Positions 1 to 9,256 of a stretch of DNA of 64,000 nucleotides are shown here, one piece after another; the first letter of the stretch is position 1, and each line of letters opens with the position of its first letter. A program made the position numbers and the translations under genes. Source of the stretch: Bin80 sp965116685 (GTDB lineage: Bacteria > Bacteroidota > Rhodothermia > Rhodothermales > Bin80); assembly GCA_965116685.1 (NCBI GenBank), contig OZ220707.1:558001-622000 (forward strand). The letters are read 5' to 3'. The notes beneath the pieces are model-generated. The model had not been told where the DNA came from and did not search any database. It worked only from the letters and a program-made list of their open reading frames with translations.

Positions 1-2
1 CA

Positions 3-3000
3 TCGGACTATACGTTGAGCACCAATCAGGTGCTCACGATTGTCGCGGGAGAGATGAGCAGTACGGGGGAGGTGGCAATCACGGGGGTGGATAACCCGGT
101 GGATACGCCGAACAAGACGGTTCGAGTCCAGGGCAGCGCGGCCAATACACAGGGGGTAACCGCGCCCTCGGAGGTGGAACTGACGATCACAGACGATGAT
201 GCCATACCCACGGTGACGTTGGCGCTTTCCGCGACATCCATCAGCGAAAACGGAGGAATCACCACGGTGACGGCGATGCTGGACCGTGCGTCCAGTGCAG
301 CGACGACGGTCACGGTCTCGGTAGCTCCCGACTCTCCGGCGACCACTTCGGACTATATGTTGAGTTCCAATCAGACGCTCACGATTGCCGCGGGAGAGAC
401 GAGCAGTACGGAGGAGGTGACAATCACGGGGGTGGATAACCCGGTGGATACGCCGAACAAGACGGTTCAGGTGAAAGGGATGGCCACGAACGAACAGGGG
501 ATAACTGCGCCCTTGGAGGTGGAACTGACGATCACAGACGACGATGAGGCGGGCATTGTTGTAGATCCGCAGTCCGTGATCGTTGTAGAGGGGCAAACGG
601 CGACGTTTACGGTCAGGATTGCGGGGCAGCCTTCGGGCAGTGTGACGGTGATCATCCCTACTCCTGTGGGGGACCTGACGGCTACCCCACCAAGCTTGCA
701 ATTTACAGTTGACAGCTGGAACACCTATCAGCCGGTGACCTTAGCGGCGGCAGAGGATACGGACGGGCTTGCAGATGAGATGGAAACGTTGCAGTTAACC
801 GCGACGGGAGCAGCAGAGTATGCAGGAAAGACCAGCGAGGTTATGGTCACGATCAAGGATGACGAGCAGGCGAGCATTGTGGTGAATCCATCTGCGTTGA
901 CGGTAACCGAGGGTAGTCTGAGCCGTGCATTCACGGTGGAACTTTCGGCAAAACCTACTGCGGATGTGACGGTAACGCTCAGCGATGACGGGGACTCGGA
1001 CCTGAGCTGGTCTGGCAGTACATTCACGGGCAATGCATTGACGTTTACGCCTGCCGACTATGGCGCGCAGACGGTGACCTTAACGGCGGCGGCGGATGAT
1101 GACGGGCTTGCGGATGAGATGGAAACGTTGCGCTTAACCGCGACCGGGGCAGCAGAGTACGCAGGGAAGACCGGTGAGGTGACGGTCACGATCAAGGACG
1201 ATGAGCAGGCGGGCATTGTGGTGAATCCATCTGCGTTGACGGTCACCGAGGGAGGTTTGGGTGGTTCATTCACGGTGGTCCTTTCGGAGGTTCCCGGGTC
1301 GGATGTGACGGTAACGCTTAGTGATGATGGGAACCCGGACCTGGTTTGGTCTGGCGACACACTGATCGAAAATACGCTCACCTTTACATCTGCAAACCAC
1401 CGCACTCCGCAGATGGTGACTTTGAGCGCGGCCGAGGATCCAGACCTTTTGGATGAAGACGTAACGTTGCGTTTAACGGCTTCCGGTGGAGAATATGCCG
1501 AGGTGACGGCCCAGATAATGGTCATGATCATGGATGATGACGAGGGCGCGATTGTGACTCCGAGTTCGGTGACCATGGAGGAAGGGGGTACATACTTGCT
1601 CCTGGTTGGTCTATCCGCACCGCCCTCGGGCCCGGTGACGGTGGACTTGAGTGGACACGCGGAGACCGATCTGGCACTGGATCAAACGTCTCTGTTGTTT
1701 ACGTCTGTGGACTGGCAGACTTCCAAGCCGGTGACGTTAACGGCGGCGGTGGATGCTGATTTTTCGGACAACATGGAGACGTTGACGCTTACGGCATCTG
1801 GCGGCGGCTACGATAGGGTGCGGGCAGAGATTCCGGTGATTATTACAGATATGCCACCGCCCCCCCGCGTGTTTGTGAGTTTATCGGCATCTCCGCTCCG
1901 GGTAGATGAAGGCGAGTCGGTGACGGTAACGGCCACGTTGTCGGAGGTACTTGCGATTGATGTGACGATTCCATTGACATTGACCGATGTGACGGCGGAT
2001 GCTCAGGATTACCGGGCATCGTCTCCTGCCCGGATAGAGGTGATCGCTGGACAGACGCGCGGGAGCTACTCAATTTCTACGATTCAGGATGAGGTGGTCG
2101 AGTCAGAGGAGACGTTTCGTGTGGCACTTGGGGTGCTACCGTCCGGGCTGGTGAAGGGGAAAGAGGTGGAGATCAGGATTACCGATGATGATGCGGCAGA
2201 GATTCAGGCCCCCGAGTCGGTATTGTTGGCGGAAGGGGGCGAGCAATCGTTCGAGATCTGGTTGACATCCGAGCCATCGGGCGAGGTTTTGGTGACGCTG
2301 ACGTGGCCTTCTGACGCGGGCCTGATGGTGAGGCCGATCACCCGAATCTTTACGGCAGACAACTGGCGTGTGGGACAGCAGGTGACTTTGAGCGCGGCCG
2401 AGGATCCAGACCTTTTGGATGAAGACGTAACGTTGCGTTTAACGGCTTCCGGTGGAGAATATGCCGAGGTGACGGCCCAGGTAATGGTCATGATCATGGA
2501 TGATGACGAGGGCGCGATTGTGACTCCGAGTTCGGTGACCATGGAGGAAGGCGGTACGCACCTGCTCCTGGTAGGTCTGTCGGCCGAGCCATCAGGCCCG
2601 GTGACGGTGAATTTTTCTGGACACACAGGGACCGATCTGGCATTGGATAAAACGTTTCTCACGTTTACGCCTGCAGAGTGGCAGCCCCGCACAGTCACCT
2701 TGACGGCAATGGAGGATGATGATTATGTTGATGACACGGAAGTGCTGACGCTTACGGCAAGCGGCGGCTATGACGGGGTGACGGCAGCCATTACGGTCAT
2801 GATTGAGGACGACGATGAGGGGCTACTGACGATTTCCATTTGGGATCAACGAGGGTTGGAAAATGCAGGAGCGATTCAACTGCCGGTTGAACTCAGTCGT
2901 TCGACGGATCAAGTGGTGACGGTGCAGTATAGGGCTACGGACAAAGAGGCAGAGGCGGGTCTGGACTATACGGCATCGCGCGGGATTGTGATCTTTGATC

Positions 3001-4736
3001 CGGGTGCCATCCACGGCGTGATTGAGATTGAGGTCACCGATGATGAGATTCCAGAGGGAACAGAGACGTTTGCGGTCACATTATCGAAGCCGCGCAACGC
3101 GATCATTGCGCGTGAGACAGGGACGGGCACGATTCTGGATGATGATGGCGGGACTGCGATTCTTCGGGTGGATGATGCGCTGGTATTGGAGGAAGAGGGG
3201 ATGGTCCGGTTCCGGGTATCGCTGTCATCTCCGCAGCGTCAGTTGGTGTCAGCAGCATACCGGACACGCGACGGGACGGCCAAGGCCGGCGAGGACTATG
3301 CAGCCTCGTCGGGAGTGGTGACGCTGGCCCCGGGGACGGTCGAAGCGATGATCGCAGTTCCGCTGTTAAAGGACGGATTGGATTGGCGCGAGGAGACGTT
3401 TACGGTTCATCTGGAGTCGTCGAAGCATGCAGAGATTGCAAAGGCGGTGGGGGTGGCGACGATTCAGGAGTCGACCACGGTGAGTGAGGCGGTTTTGGAA
3501 GCATATACAGCGCGGTTTGTGCGAACCTCTTCGGTTCAGATTGTGGAGGCCTTGGGAGAGCGGTTCCGCTCAGGGGCAGATGGTGCCGCGTGTGGGGCAG
3601 GGGCGCGCGCAGAGCTGGCCCGACTCTGGTACTCGGCCTCTTCGTGGGATCCGTCTCTGGGCGAGTTGTTGGCGGGTTGCCGCATGTCGGCGAGTTCCTA
3701 CAGCGGATCGTTTAGTGTATGGGGGCGGGGGGTATTCCGGCGGTTCAATGGTCGGACTGGCGATGGGTTAACGCTGAATGGAGAGGTGACCACGGGGATG
3801 CTGGGAGCGGACTACCGCTGGCGGGGAGGTTGGCTGGCAGGGGTGGTTCTGGCCCACAGCCGGGGAACCGGATCGTTTGAGGTGGTGCAGCAGTCGGGAG
3901 AGATGAGTGCCGGGTTGACGGGAGTCTATCCGTATGTGTCGTATGCACGTGCGGAATGGGATGTATGGTTGAGTGCAGGCGCGGGTCGCGGGCAGGCCGA
4001 GGTGCTGGATCGGAGCGGAGACCTGATATCCAGGTTTGGTGCGATGGGGGTTCGGGGGACCTTGGTGTCGACGGGCCCCATTGGGCTCGACTACCATGGA
4101 GATGTTCTGGTGACCGATGCAGAGATCAAAGATCATGCGGTGACGGCGGAGGTGTACCGGGTCCGGGCAGGTGTGGAGGCCAGTGCACGGATCAGCGATG
4201 GGCTTCGTCCATATGTAGAATCGAATGTGCGCACGGATGGCGGCAGTGCAGAGACGGGCGTGGGATTGGAGTTTGGCGGGGGAATGCGGATTGTGCACCC
4301 GGCGTGGCACTTGAAGGCAGATGTGCGCGCGCAGGGGCTGGTGATGCATACGGCAGAGGGATTCACGGAGTGGGGGGTCTCGGGGTTCTTGCAGGTGGGT
4401 GACCGGTCGGAGGGGTTGATGCTGCGGGTGCGACCATCGTGGGGACGGGGTCAGGGAATGTCCATGTATGGTCAGCAGACGATTCTGGATGCGGTCCCGC
4501 TCGGGGCAGACGCGCACCGGACCGAATTGGAGTTGGGCTATGGCGCTGCGTGGAAAGATGGCACCGCCCGCTCCATCATAGGGGTTACCCAGCTGCCGCA
4601 GGGGATGATGTACCGGTTGGGAGGCGAACTCCATCCATGGGAGCGGCTCACGTTCTCGGTCTTTGGTCTGGCGCATGGACGCGCAACTGCGATCGGAAAC
4701 ATCGGTGTCAATGTGCGAGGATCGCTCCGGTATTAG
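3..4736 (+). CDS. Calx-beta repeat surface protein with C-terminal autotransporter-like barrel (5' end outside window)
   Basis: The reading frame is open from the left edge. The residues before the first usable start (SDYTLS) match the homologous repeat further on (SDYMLS), so the gene begins outside the window. About the first 1,150 visible residues are tandem Calx-beta-like modules of roughly 90-115 aa, each ending in an acidic DDD/DDE linker typical of calcium-binding beta-sandwiches. The last ~370 residues change character: alternating amphipathic strands rich in Gly, Tyr and Trp (for example FSVWGRGVFRRF and GVYPYVSYARAEWDVWLSAG), ending in an aromatic residue (LRY). This is what an outer-membrane beta-barrel of autotransporter type looks like. 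I infer a type V-like surface adhesin that passes its repeats out through its own barrel, unlike the T9SS cargo elsewhere in the window. Base composition is more GC-rich than in the giant adhesin. Substrate or partner unknown. Confidence 0.75.
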   Translation, partial: SDYTLSTNQVLTIVAGEMSSTGEVAITGVDNPVDTPNKTVRVQGSAANTQGVTAPSEVELTITDDDAIPTVTLALSATSISENGGITTVTAMLDRASSAATTVTVSVAPDSPATTSDYMLSSNQTLTIAAGETSSTEEVTITGVDNPVDTPNKTVQVKGMATNEQGITAPLEVELTITDDDEAGIVVDPQSVIVVEGQTATFTVRIAGQPSGSVTVIIPTPVGDLTATPPSLQFTVDSWNTYQPVTLAAAEDTDGLADEMETLQLTATGAAEYAGKTSEVMVTIKDDEQASIVVNPSALTVTEGSLSRAFTVELSAKPTADVTVTLSDDGDSDLSWSGSTFTGNALTFTPADYGAQTVTLTAAADDDGLADEMETLRLTATGAAEYAGKTGEVTVTIKDDEQAGIVVNPSALTVTEGGLGGSFTVVLSEVPGSDVTVTLSDDGNPDLVWSGDTLIENTLTFTSANHRTPQMVTLSAAEDPDLLDEDVTLRLTASGGEYAEVTAQIMVMIMDDDEGAIVTPSSVTMEEGGTYLLLVGLSAPPSGPVTVDLSGHAETDLALDQTSLLFTSVDWQTSKPVTLTAAVDADFSDNMETLTLTASGGGYDRVRAEIPVIITDMPPPPRVFVSLSASPLRVDEGESVTVTATLSEVLAIDVTIPLTLTDVTADAQDYRASSPARIEVIAGQTRGSYSISTIQDEVVESEETFRVALGVLPSGLVKGKEVEIRITDDDAAEIQAPESVLLAEGGEQSFEIWLTSEPSGEVLVTLTWPSDAGLMVRPITRIFTADNWRVGQQVTLSAAEDPDLLDEDVTLRLTASGGEYAEVTAQVMVMIMDDDEGAIVTPSSVTMEEGGTHLLLVGLSAEPSGPVTVNFSGHTGTDLALDKTFLTFTPAEWQPRTVTLTAMEDDDYVDDTEVLTLTASGGYDGVTAAITVMIEDDDEGLLTISIWDQRGLENAGAIQLPVELSRSTDQVVTVQYRATDKEAEAGLDYTASRGIVIFDPGAIHGVIEIEVTDDEIPEGTETFAVTLSKPRNAIIARETGTGTILDDDGGTAILRVDDALVLEEEGMVRFRVSLSSPQRQLVSAAYRTRDGTAKAGEDYAASSGVVTLAPGTVEAMIAVPLLKDGLDWREETFTVHLESSKHAEIAKAVGVATIQESTTVSEAVLEAYTARFVRTSSVQIVEALGERFRSGADGAACGAGARAELARLWYSASSWDPSLGELLAGCRMSASSYSGSFSVWGRGVFRRFNGRTGDGLTLNGEVTTGMLGADYRWRGGWLAGVVLAHSRGTGSFEVVQQSGEMSAGLTGVYPYVSYARAEWDVWLSAGAGRGQAEVLDRSGDLISRFGAMGVRGTLVSTGPIGLDYHGDVLVTDAEIKDHAVTAEVYRVRAGVEASARISDGLRPYVESNVRTDGGSAETGVGLEFGGGMRIVHPAWHLKADVRAQGLVMHTAEGFTEWGVSGFLQVGDRSEGLMLRVRPSWGRGQGMSMYGQQTILDAVPLGADAHRTELELGYGAAWKDGTARSIIGVTQLPQGMMYRLGGELHPWERLTFSVFGLAHGRATAIGNIGVNVRGSLRY
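1415..2551 (+). repeat. Near-identical 171-bp direct repeat pair inside the barrel-adhesin gene
   Basis: Bases 1415-1585 and 2381-2551 are identical except for one A/G difference (AGATAATGG versus AGGTAATGG). They encode the end of one Calx-beta-like module and the start of the next, and lie exactly 966 bp apart, a multiple of three. Most other modules in the gene are much more diverged at DNA level, so this pair points to recent duplication or gene conversion. Recombination between the copies would delete 322 codons in frame. Confidence 0.9.
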
Positions 4737-4988
4737 GGTTCATAAAAAGGTGCGCGGATAGTTCGTATCAGCTGAATCCAGATCCGATATCGTCAATCTT
4801 GATTGTGACGATCTCCTCACGTACAGAGATCGTTGTATCAGCCAGGAAGAGATATATTGATGATTCTACCAACAACATTCGCGGTAGAGCCTTATTTTTT
4901 GAGCCCTGGAGATACCTACCACCTCCCCGAACGCAGCCCTTATCGCAATAATGAGCCCCTTGAACGCGTGATCAAACGCACCTGGTAG

Positions 4989-6410
4989 TTAGGCTAAAAT
5001 TCCAGCGACCAGAAACGCACAAAAGGATACTCCTGCAATGAGTGCAGAATAAGGCAGTTGCGTATTCACATGGTCGACATGATCACATGCAGAAGCCATT
5101 GAAGATATGATGGATGTGTCCGATAGTGGTGATGCATGATCTCCATAGACCCCCCCTGAAAGGATCGCCCCAAGCATAAGTGGCTCGGAGATTCCCAGCC
5201 CCGCAGCCAATGGCAATGTCAAAGGAATCAGGATCGCGAACGCGGTCCAGGATGACCCCAGAGTGAAGGATACAACACATCCTATGGCGAAGACCAACGC
5301 CGGCAACCACCACGTCCAGATGTCTTCTCCTAAAACCGAAACAATATAGGGGCCCATTTCCAAGTCACGTGAAACCTTGCCGAGCGCAAAGGCCAGAATT
5401 AAAAGCGCAACCACGCCTACCAGACCTGATGCTCCTTTAATGACATAATCGGTGGACTTTGCGGGAGTTAACAGTATTTTTCCCTGGCGTGGAATCATAT
5501 AAATGACCATCGCTACCATTACCGCAATCCCTACAGCCCACAATACCGCAGTGGAGCCACTCCCCTCCATCAGATTCCCGTTCCCTGTCACGTAGAGGCT
5601 GACAAAGATCATCCCTATCATAACCGAGATCGGAACCAAAAAGTCATAAACCCGACCCCGGTCTGGATGAATCGGATCCAAACCAGCCACCTCATCTGCG
5701 ATCATTGGACTGGACCCATCGCGAATCAACTGCCCGGTCGTAGCTGCCCGACGCTCCGCCCGACGCATTGGTCCAAATCCCCACCCGGTCAGAGCAAGCA
5801 GTAATGCAAATAAGATGGCCAGAATTGAAAAGAAATTGTAGGGCAACGCAGCAACCAAGGTGTTCACTGCGGTCGTCTCATATCCTTGAACCAGCAACAA
5901 TCCCAATACGAAGGCTCCCCAGCCGTTAAGAGGAATTGCCATACAAACAGGTGCGCTGGTCGCGTCACAGTAGTACGCCAGTTTTTCCCGTGGCAGCTTC
6001 AGTCGGTCAAAAAATGGTCGACTGAGCGTGCCAACAACCAGGGATGTGATACTGGATTCCACAAAAATGAGAAGCCCCGTAAACCAGGCAAGTAACTCCA
6101 CTCCCCTACGCGTCTTTGCAAACCCCGCCTTCTGCACCACCTGTACAAACGCTGCGACCCCCCCTGAGACCTGTATCAATGCAATCAATCCTCCGACCAG
6201 AAGGCTGAAGAGTAGGATTTTAGTGTTGGATGGCTCAGCAAATACAGCGACCATTACATTCGCCATCTGGGCCAACCCTTCGAGTGGGTTCCCCCCAGCC
6301 AATATGGTGGTTCCAACCCAGAGGCCTGCAACCAATGAGAGAAAAACCTGTCGGGTCCACAACGCAAGACCAATCGCCACCAGTGGAGGCAATAGCACAA
6401 TCCAATCCAT
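4989..6410 (-). CDS. nhaC: NhaC-family Na+/H+ antiporter
   Basis: The product is a polytopic inner-membrane protein of 473 aa with about ten to twelve hydrophobic segments. The pattern is that of the NhaC/ion-transporter superfamily: an N-terminal LPPLVAIGLALWTRQVFLSL segment, a polar helix around FVESSITSLVVGTLSRPFFD, and a C-terminal FTLGSSWTAFAILIPL and GGVYGDHASPLSDTSI region. These proteins exchange sodium for protons and support pH and salt homeostasis; the exact ion or organic substrate cannot be read from sequence. I chose the ATG at 6410; a GTG 18 bases upstream (6428) would overlap the thioredoxin-like gene by 10 bases. It is the last gene of a minus-strand series and is convergent with the barrel-adhesin gene, 252 bases away; I see no clear terminator between them. 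Confidence 0.8.
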   Translation of the reverse strand: MDWIVLLPPLVAIGLALWTRQVFLSLVAGLWVGTTILAGGNPLEGLAQMANVMVAVFAEPSNTKILLFSLLVGGLIALIQVSGGVAAFVQVVQKAGFAKTRRGVELLAWFTGLLIFVESSITSLVVGTLSRPFFDRLKLPREKLAYYCDATSAPVCMAIPLNGWGAFVLGLLLVQGYETTAVNTLVAALPYNFFSILAILFALLLALTGWGFGPMRRAERRAATTGQLIRDGSSPMIADEVAGLDPIHPDRGRVYDFLVPISVMIGMIFVSLYVTGNGNLMEGSGSTAVLWAVGIAVMVAMVIYMIPRQGKILLTPAKSTDYVIKGASGLVGVVALLILAFALGKVSRDLEMGPYIVSVLGEDIWTWWLPALVFAIGCVVSFTLGSSWTAFAILIPLTLPLAAGLGISEPLMLGAILSGGVYGDHASPLSDTSIISSMASACDHVDHVNTQLPYSALIAGVSFCAFLVAGILA

Positions 6411-6418
6411 GTCCTGGA

Positions 6419-6982
6419 TTATTTCCACTTGATATTACAGCCCATAGAGGGGCGCTGCGGCATTGTGACGACCCCCAGGTTCAAGAGTTCATCCACAGCC
6501 TGCAGAAATTCTTCACCGGTCGATTGACCCATTCCCGGACGAGTTTCGTCAAACCGTCCCCGATATGCGAGACAATGGTTCGCATTGAACAAGAAAAAAT
6601 CCGGAGTACATTCTGCGCCATAAGCCTTGGCCACCGACTGGGATTCGTCATACAGGTACGGGAAAGGATACTTCTTATCCGCTGCACGCTGCCCCATTGC
6701 CTCAAATGAATCCTCCGGGTACTGGGTGGCATCATTGCTACTGATTCCAACCAGATTCACATCTTTGTCCTTACAGACCTGTGCGGCGCCAATCAGTGCA
6801 TCCTCAACATGGATGACAAATGGGCAATGGTTGCACATAAATACAATGGCGAGCGGAGCGCCATCTGTCAGATCCTCAAGACTGAGAATATCACTCCCGG
6901 CAATCTGGGGATTGCTCGCAGGCAGGTCAAATGCCGGAGCCTTTGACCCAAGTTCTATCATTTTTGAGTATGTCAATGCCAT
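6419..6982 (-). CDS. Thioredoxin-fold redox protein (AhpC/TSA-like, CNHCP motif)
   Basis: This 187-aa protein has the order expected of a thioredoxin-like redoxin: an N-terminal GSKAPAFDLP stretch, a strand followed by FMCNHCPFV (a CxxC motif in the place of the WCGPC of thioredoxin), a long insertion, then the cis-proline region CTPDFFLF and a final RGRFDETRPG block. There is no signal peptide, so it is probably cytoplasmic. The CNHCP form is known from a peroxiredoxin-like group of uncertain substrate; I infer a disulfide or peroxide reductase without naming the partner. The stop lies 8 bases before the antiporter start, so the two are probably cotranscribed. Confidence 0.75.
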   Translation of the reverse strand: MALTYSKMIELGSKAPAFDLPASNPQIAGSDILSLEDLTDGAPLAIVFMCNHCPFVIHVEDALIGAAQVCKDKDVNLVGISSNDATQYPEDSFEAMGQRAADKKYPFPYLYDESQSVAKAYGAECTPDFFLFNANHCLAYRGRFDETRPGMGQSTGEEFLQAVDELLNLGVVTMPQRPSMGCNIKWK

Positions 6983-7066
6983 GACTGTTTGATTGTCTGT
7001 GAAGGTTCGAAAATAGGGAAATGGTCCATACTTCCTACTCTTGAAAGGCGAAGTCTCCTCAAATCT

Positions 7067-7717
7067 CTATACATCATCTCGTTCCCGAACACGATGGAGT
7101 GGCTCTGTTACACAACGGGCAATACTCGCCAAATGCTCTGCAACCCGCTCAATTGAACAGGCACCAATCGTACATACTACAGCTCTGTTTGCTGGTAATT
7201 CCGAGCTAGCCAACAAATCAAAAATACCCCGTAATGCTTCCGCGATCTTTTTTTGATCATCCTGGACCGCCTTTGCTTTCTGTATATCCCCTTCCAGAAA
7301 ACAGTCTCGGGCAGCATCAAATTGTGCAAGTGTCTGATTTCGCAATTCACGGATTTCATCCACAATAGAGCCAATGCGGGGATGAGTTGCCAGCAAAGCC
7401 GCCGATTCCATAATGCGCCCCATTCGTCCGATCCGTTCTGCTTCCTGTGCAACGGTTAAAAGCTTCATGCACAGGACCAACTCCCGTTTCGGGTCAATAT
7501 TCAAATGTTCCAGTACGGCCCGACGCACCGAGTGCTCACGTTTACAAATCACGGCTTCCTGCGCCGACAGGTCTTCATCAAGAATTTCATTTTCCAACAA
7601 TCGCCCGCTTGATGCCGCAAATAAATTGCGCCCCGTGTCCAGCATGACCTTGATATCATCCAGGGCATCTTTGATTAGCGGCGGCTGGTTGCCCGTGAGA
7701 AAGTCTAAAAAGCCCAT
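7067..7717 (-). CDS. PhoU-like regulator protein
   Basis: This 216-aa all-helical protein resembles PhoU proteins. It has conserved acidic helical motifs at EAERIGRMGRIMES and SIERVAEHLASIAR, the places where PhoU-family helices carry their metal-binding ExxxD-type residues, in the second instance with Glu-His spacing. PhoU proteins damp phosphate uptake through PhoR and Pst. No pst or phoR gene is in view, so the role here is inferred from the family only. It starts MGFLDFLTG, has no signal peptide, and its start overlaps the end of nadD by 13 bases, which suggests translational coupling. Confidence 0.7.
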   Translation of the reverse strand: MGFLDFLTGNQPPLIKDALDDIKVMLDTGRNLFAASSGRLLENEILDEDLSAQEAVICKREHSVRRAVLEHLNIDPKRELVLCMKLLTVAQEAERIGRMGRIMESAALLATHPRIGSIVDEIRELRNQTLAQFDAARDCFLEGDIQKAKAVQDDQKKIAEALRGIFDLLASSELPANRAVVCTIGACSIERVAEHLASIARCVTEPLHRVRERDDV

Positions 7718-8352
7718 GATCTCAAGCGGAGAGGATGCTCGGTCCCGGTTACATCCCTATAAACATGATGTATGTTAATGTAGTCCCGTACACTTTCCAG
7801 GATCAAATAGCGCACCGATTTTTCTTCGAAAAGCCTCCTGCGGATGTATTCAGCACTCAAGGACATGACCGGAGCATCCGCAAAGTCAACGCGCCCCGAC
7901 AAATAGTCAGGCAAAGCTAAAGCTGTATGCGTGGCAGGATAATCCATCCGAGGATAAACCAATAATTTTGCCTCTTTGGCAATCGCCTCCGGCTGTGACC
8001 ATGTATCAAAATGTACCAGGCTATCACCCCCAAGAATCAAATTAAACTCTGCATCAGGATATTCCTTCCTAAGCGCGCCAAGCATCCGTATGGTATAGGT
8101 CGGCGGATCGAGTGTTTTCTCTATGTCGGAAACCTGGAAAAAGGAATGCTCTGCCGTAGCCGCACGCACCATACCGAGCCTGTCTTTATATGGAGTGAGC
8201 TGAGTCGTCGACTTGTGAGGCGGAGCATAGGCAGGCACCCATAAAACCAGATCCAAATTAAACCGTGAACGTATCGTCTCAGCAATAATGGAATGTGCAA
8301 TGTGCGGTGGATTGAAACTACCCCCGAAGATCCCCACCTTCATCGGATACAT
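7705..8352 (-). CDS. nadD: Nicotinate-nucleotide adenylyltransferase
   Basis: The enzyme transfers AMP from ATP to nicotinate mononucleotide to make deamido-NAD in NAD synthesis. The N-terminus carries the nucleotidyltransferase signature GIFGGSFNPPHIAH, and further motifs are VPAYAPPHK and LILGGDSLVHFDTW. The length of 215 aa is normal for the family. Two ATGs are possible: 8352 (MYPMKVGIF) and 8343 (MKVGIF); the shorter form matches most homologues. The gene begins one base after the bamD stop and overlaps the PhoU-like gene, so it sits inside a compact operon. Confidence 0.93.
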   Translation of the reverse strand: MYPMKVGIFGGSFNPPHIAHSIIAETIRSRFNLDLVLWVPAYAPPHKSTTQLTPYKDRLGMVRAATAEHSFFQVSDIEKTLDPPTYTIRMLGALRKEYPDAEFNLILGGDSLVHFDTWSQPEAIAKEAKLLVYPRMDYPATHTALALPDYLSGRVDFADAPVMSLSAEYIRRRLFEEKSVRYLILESVRDYINIHHVYRDVTGTEHPLRLRSWAF

Positions 8353-8353
8353 G

Positions 8354-9154
8354 CTATAAGGTTGGGCTGTCCGAGATCAACTCATCCAGTCTCCTCTCTG
8401 CCAAGTCACCGAGTTCCCTCGCTTCATCCATAACCTCACTCTCGGGGAAAAGGTCTAGCAGCCTTTGATAGTGTGTGATCGCTTGCTGAAGTCGCTCAGG
8501 CTGGCGTGCTTCAATACTCTGCGCACTGAATTCTATGTAGCATCGCATCGCACCCAATAGAGCATCATCTGCTAGCGGGGTATCAGGAAAATTGTCAAAG
8601 ACCACCTCGTAAGACAGTGCTGCTGCCTGGTGAAGTCCCCGCCGTTCATAGAGTATTGCAGCATGGAATTGCTTGTCAGCCAATTTCTGTCGCAATTCAC
8701 CAACACGCTGAATGGCGACCCCTACGGAATCATGGTCTGAATAAAGCTGGATATATAAGTTGAAGACTTCCACACCTCTGCGCGTGTCTGTCTGATCCAG
8801 TTCAATTTGCGGAGATCTCTCAAAAAATGTCATCGCCCGCTCAAACTCGGCATCTGCGGCCCGTGGATCAGCTCTGTAAAGCTCCGAAAATCGCGTGTAT
8901 TCGCTTGCCGCCAGAATATAGTCCCTGTTCTTGCGGTACGAACGTGCAAGATAGAGTTGCGCATCGGCCGCCCACTCGTGGGTTCGCCCAAAATCGAATA
9001 CGCCCTGAAAATACTGTGCCGCCCGACTGTAGCGACCAGACTCATAGTAGGACAACCCCTTTTCGTACGCATCGCTGGGCGAATCGTAGCTAAGACGGCC
9101 AGATCCCGAGCAACCCGCCAGCAGCAGGAATGGGACGATCAAAAAATTTTTCAT
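8354..9154 (-). CDS. bamD: Outer-membrane assembly lipoprotein BamD
   Basis: This 266-aa protein starts with a lipoprotein signal peptide, MKNFLIVPFLLLAGCSGSG, with a lipobox ending at Cys15. It then runs into TPR-type helical repeats (DAYEKGLSYYESGRYSRAAQYF; AADAQLYLARSYRKNRDYILAASEYTRF), the architecture of BamD/YfiO. BamD is the essential lipoprotein of the BAM complex that folds beta-barrels into the outer membrane. Its neighbour is a second TPR-bearing envelope protein, which fits an envelope-biogenesis grouping. A different TPR lipoprotein cannot be fully excluded, but length, lipobox and repeat spacing agree with BamD. Confidence 0.82.
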   Translation of the reverse strand: MKNFLIVPFLLLAGCSGSGRLSYDSPSDAYEKGLSYYESGRYSRAAQYFQGVFDFGRTHEWAADAQLYLARSYRKNRDYILAASEYTRFSELYRADPRAADAEFERAMTFFERSPQIELDQTDTRRGVEVFNLYIQLYSDHDSVGVAIQRVGELRQKLADKQFHAAILYERRGLHQAAALSYEVVFDNFPDTPLADDALLGAMRCYIEFSAQSIEARQPERLQQAITHYQRLLDLFPESEVMDEARELGDLAERRLDELISDSPTL

Positions 9155-9256
9155 AAAGAAATACGATAATTCAGTGTCGGCGAATCCGTTGCCTTGAAAC
9201 GTATTTCACCCCGGGATCATTGCGTGGTTACCCGAATGAGCCCAATTCTGTTCCTG

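Noticed and set aside
3768..4676. 302-codon minus-strand frame opposite the barrel domain
   Set aside because: It is antisense to a clear barrel-coding frame and its product is rich in His, Pro and Arg with no recognisable domain.
4439..4951. 170-codon plus-strand frame overlapping the end of the barrel adhesin
   Set aside because: It is out of frame with the adhesin for most of its length and shows no family features.
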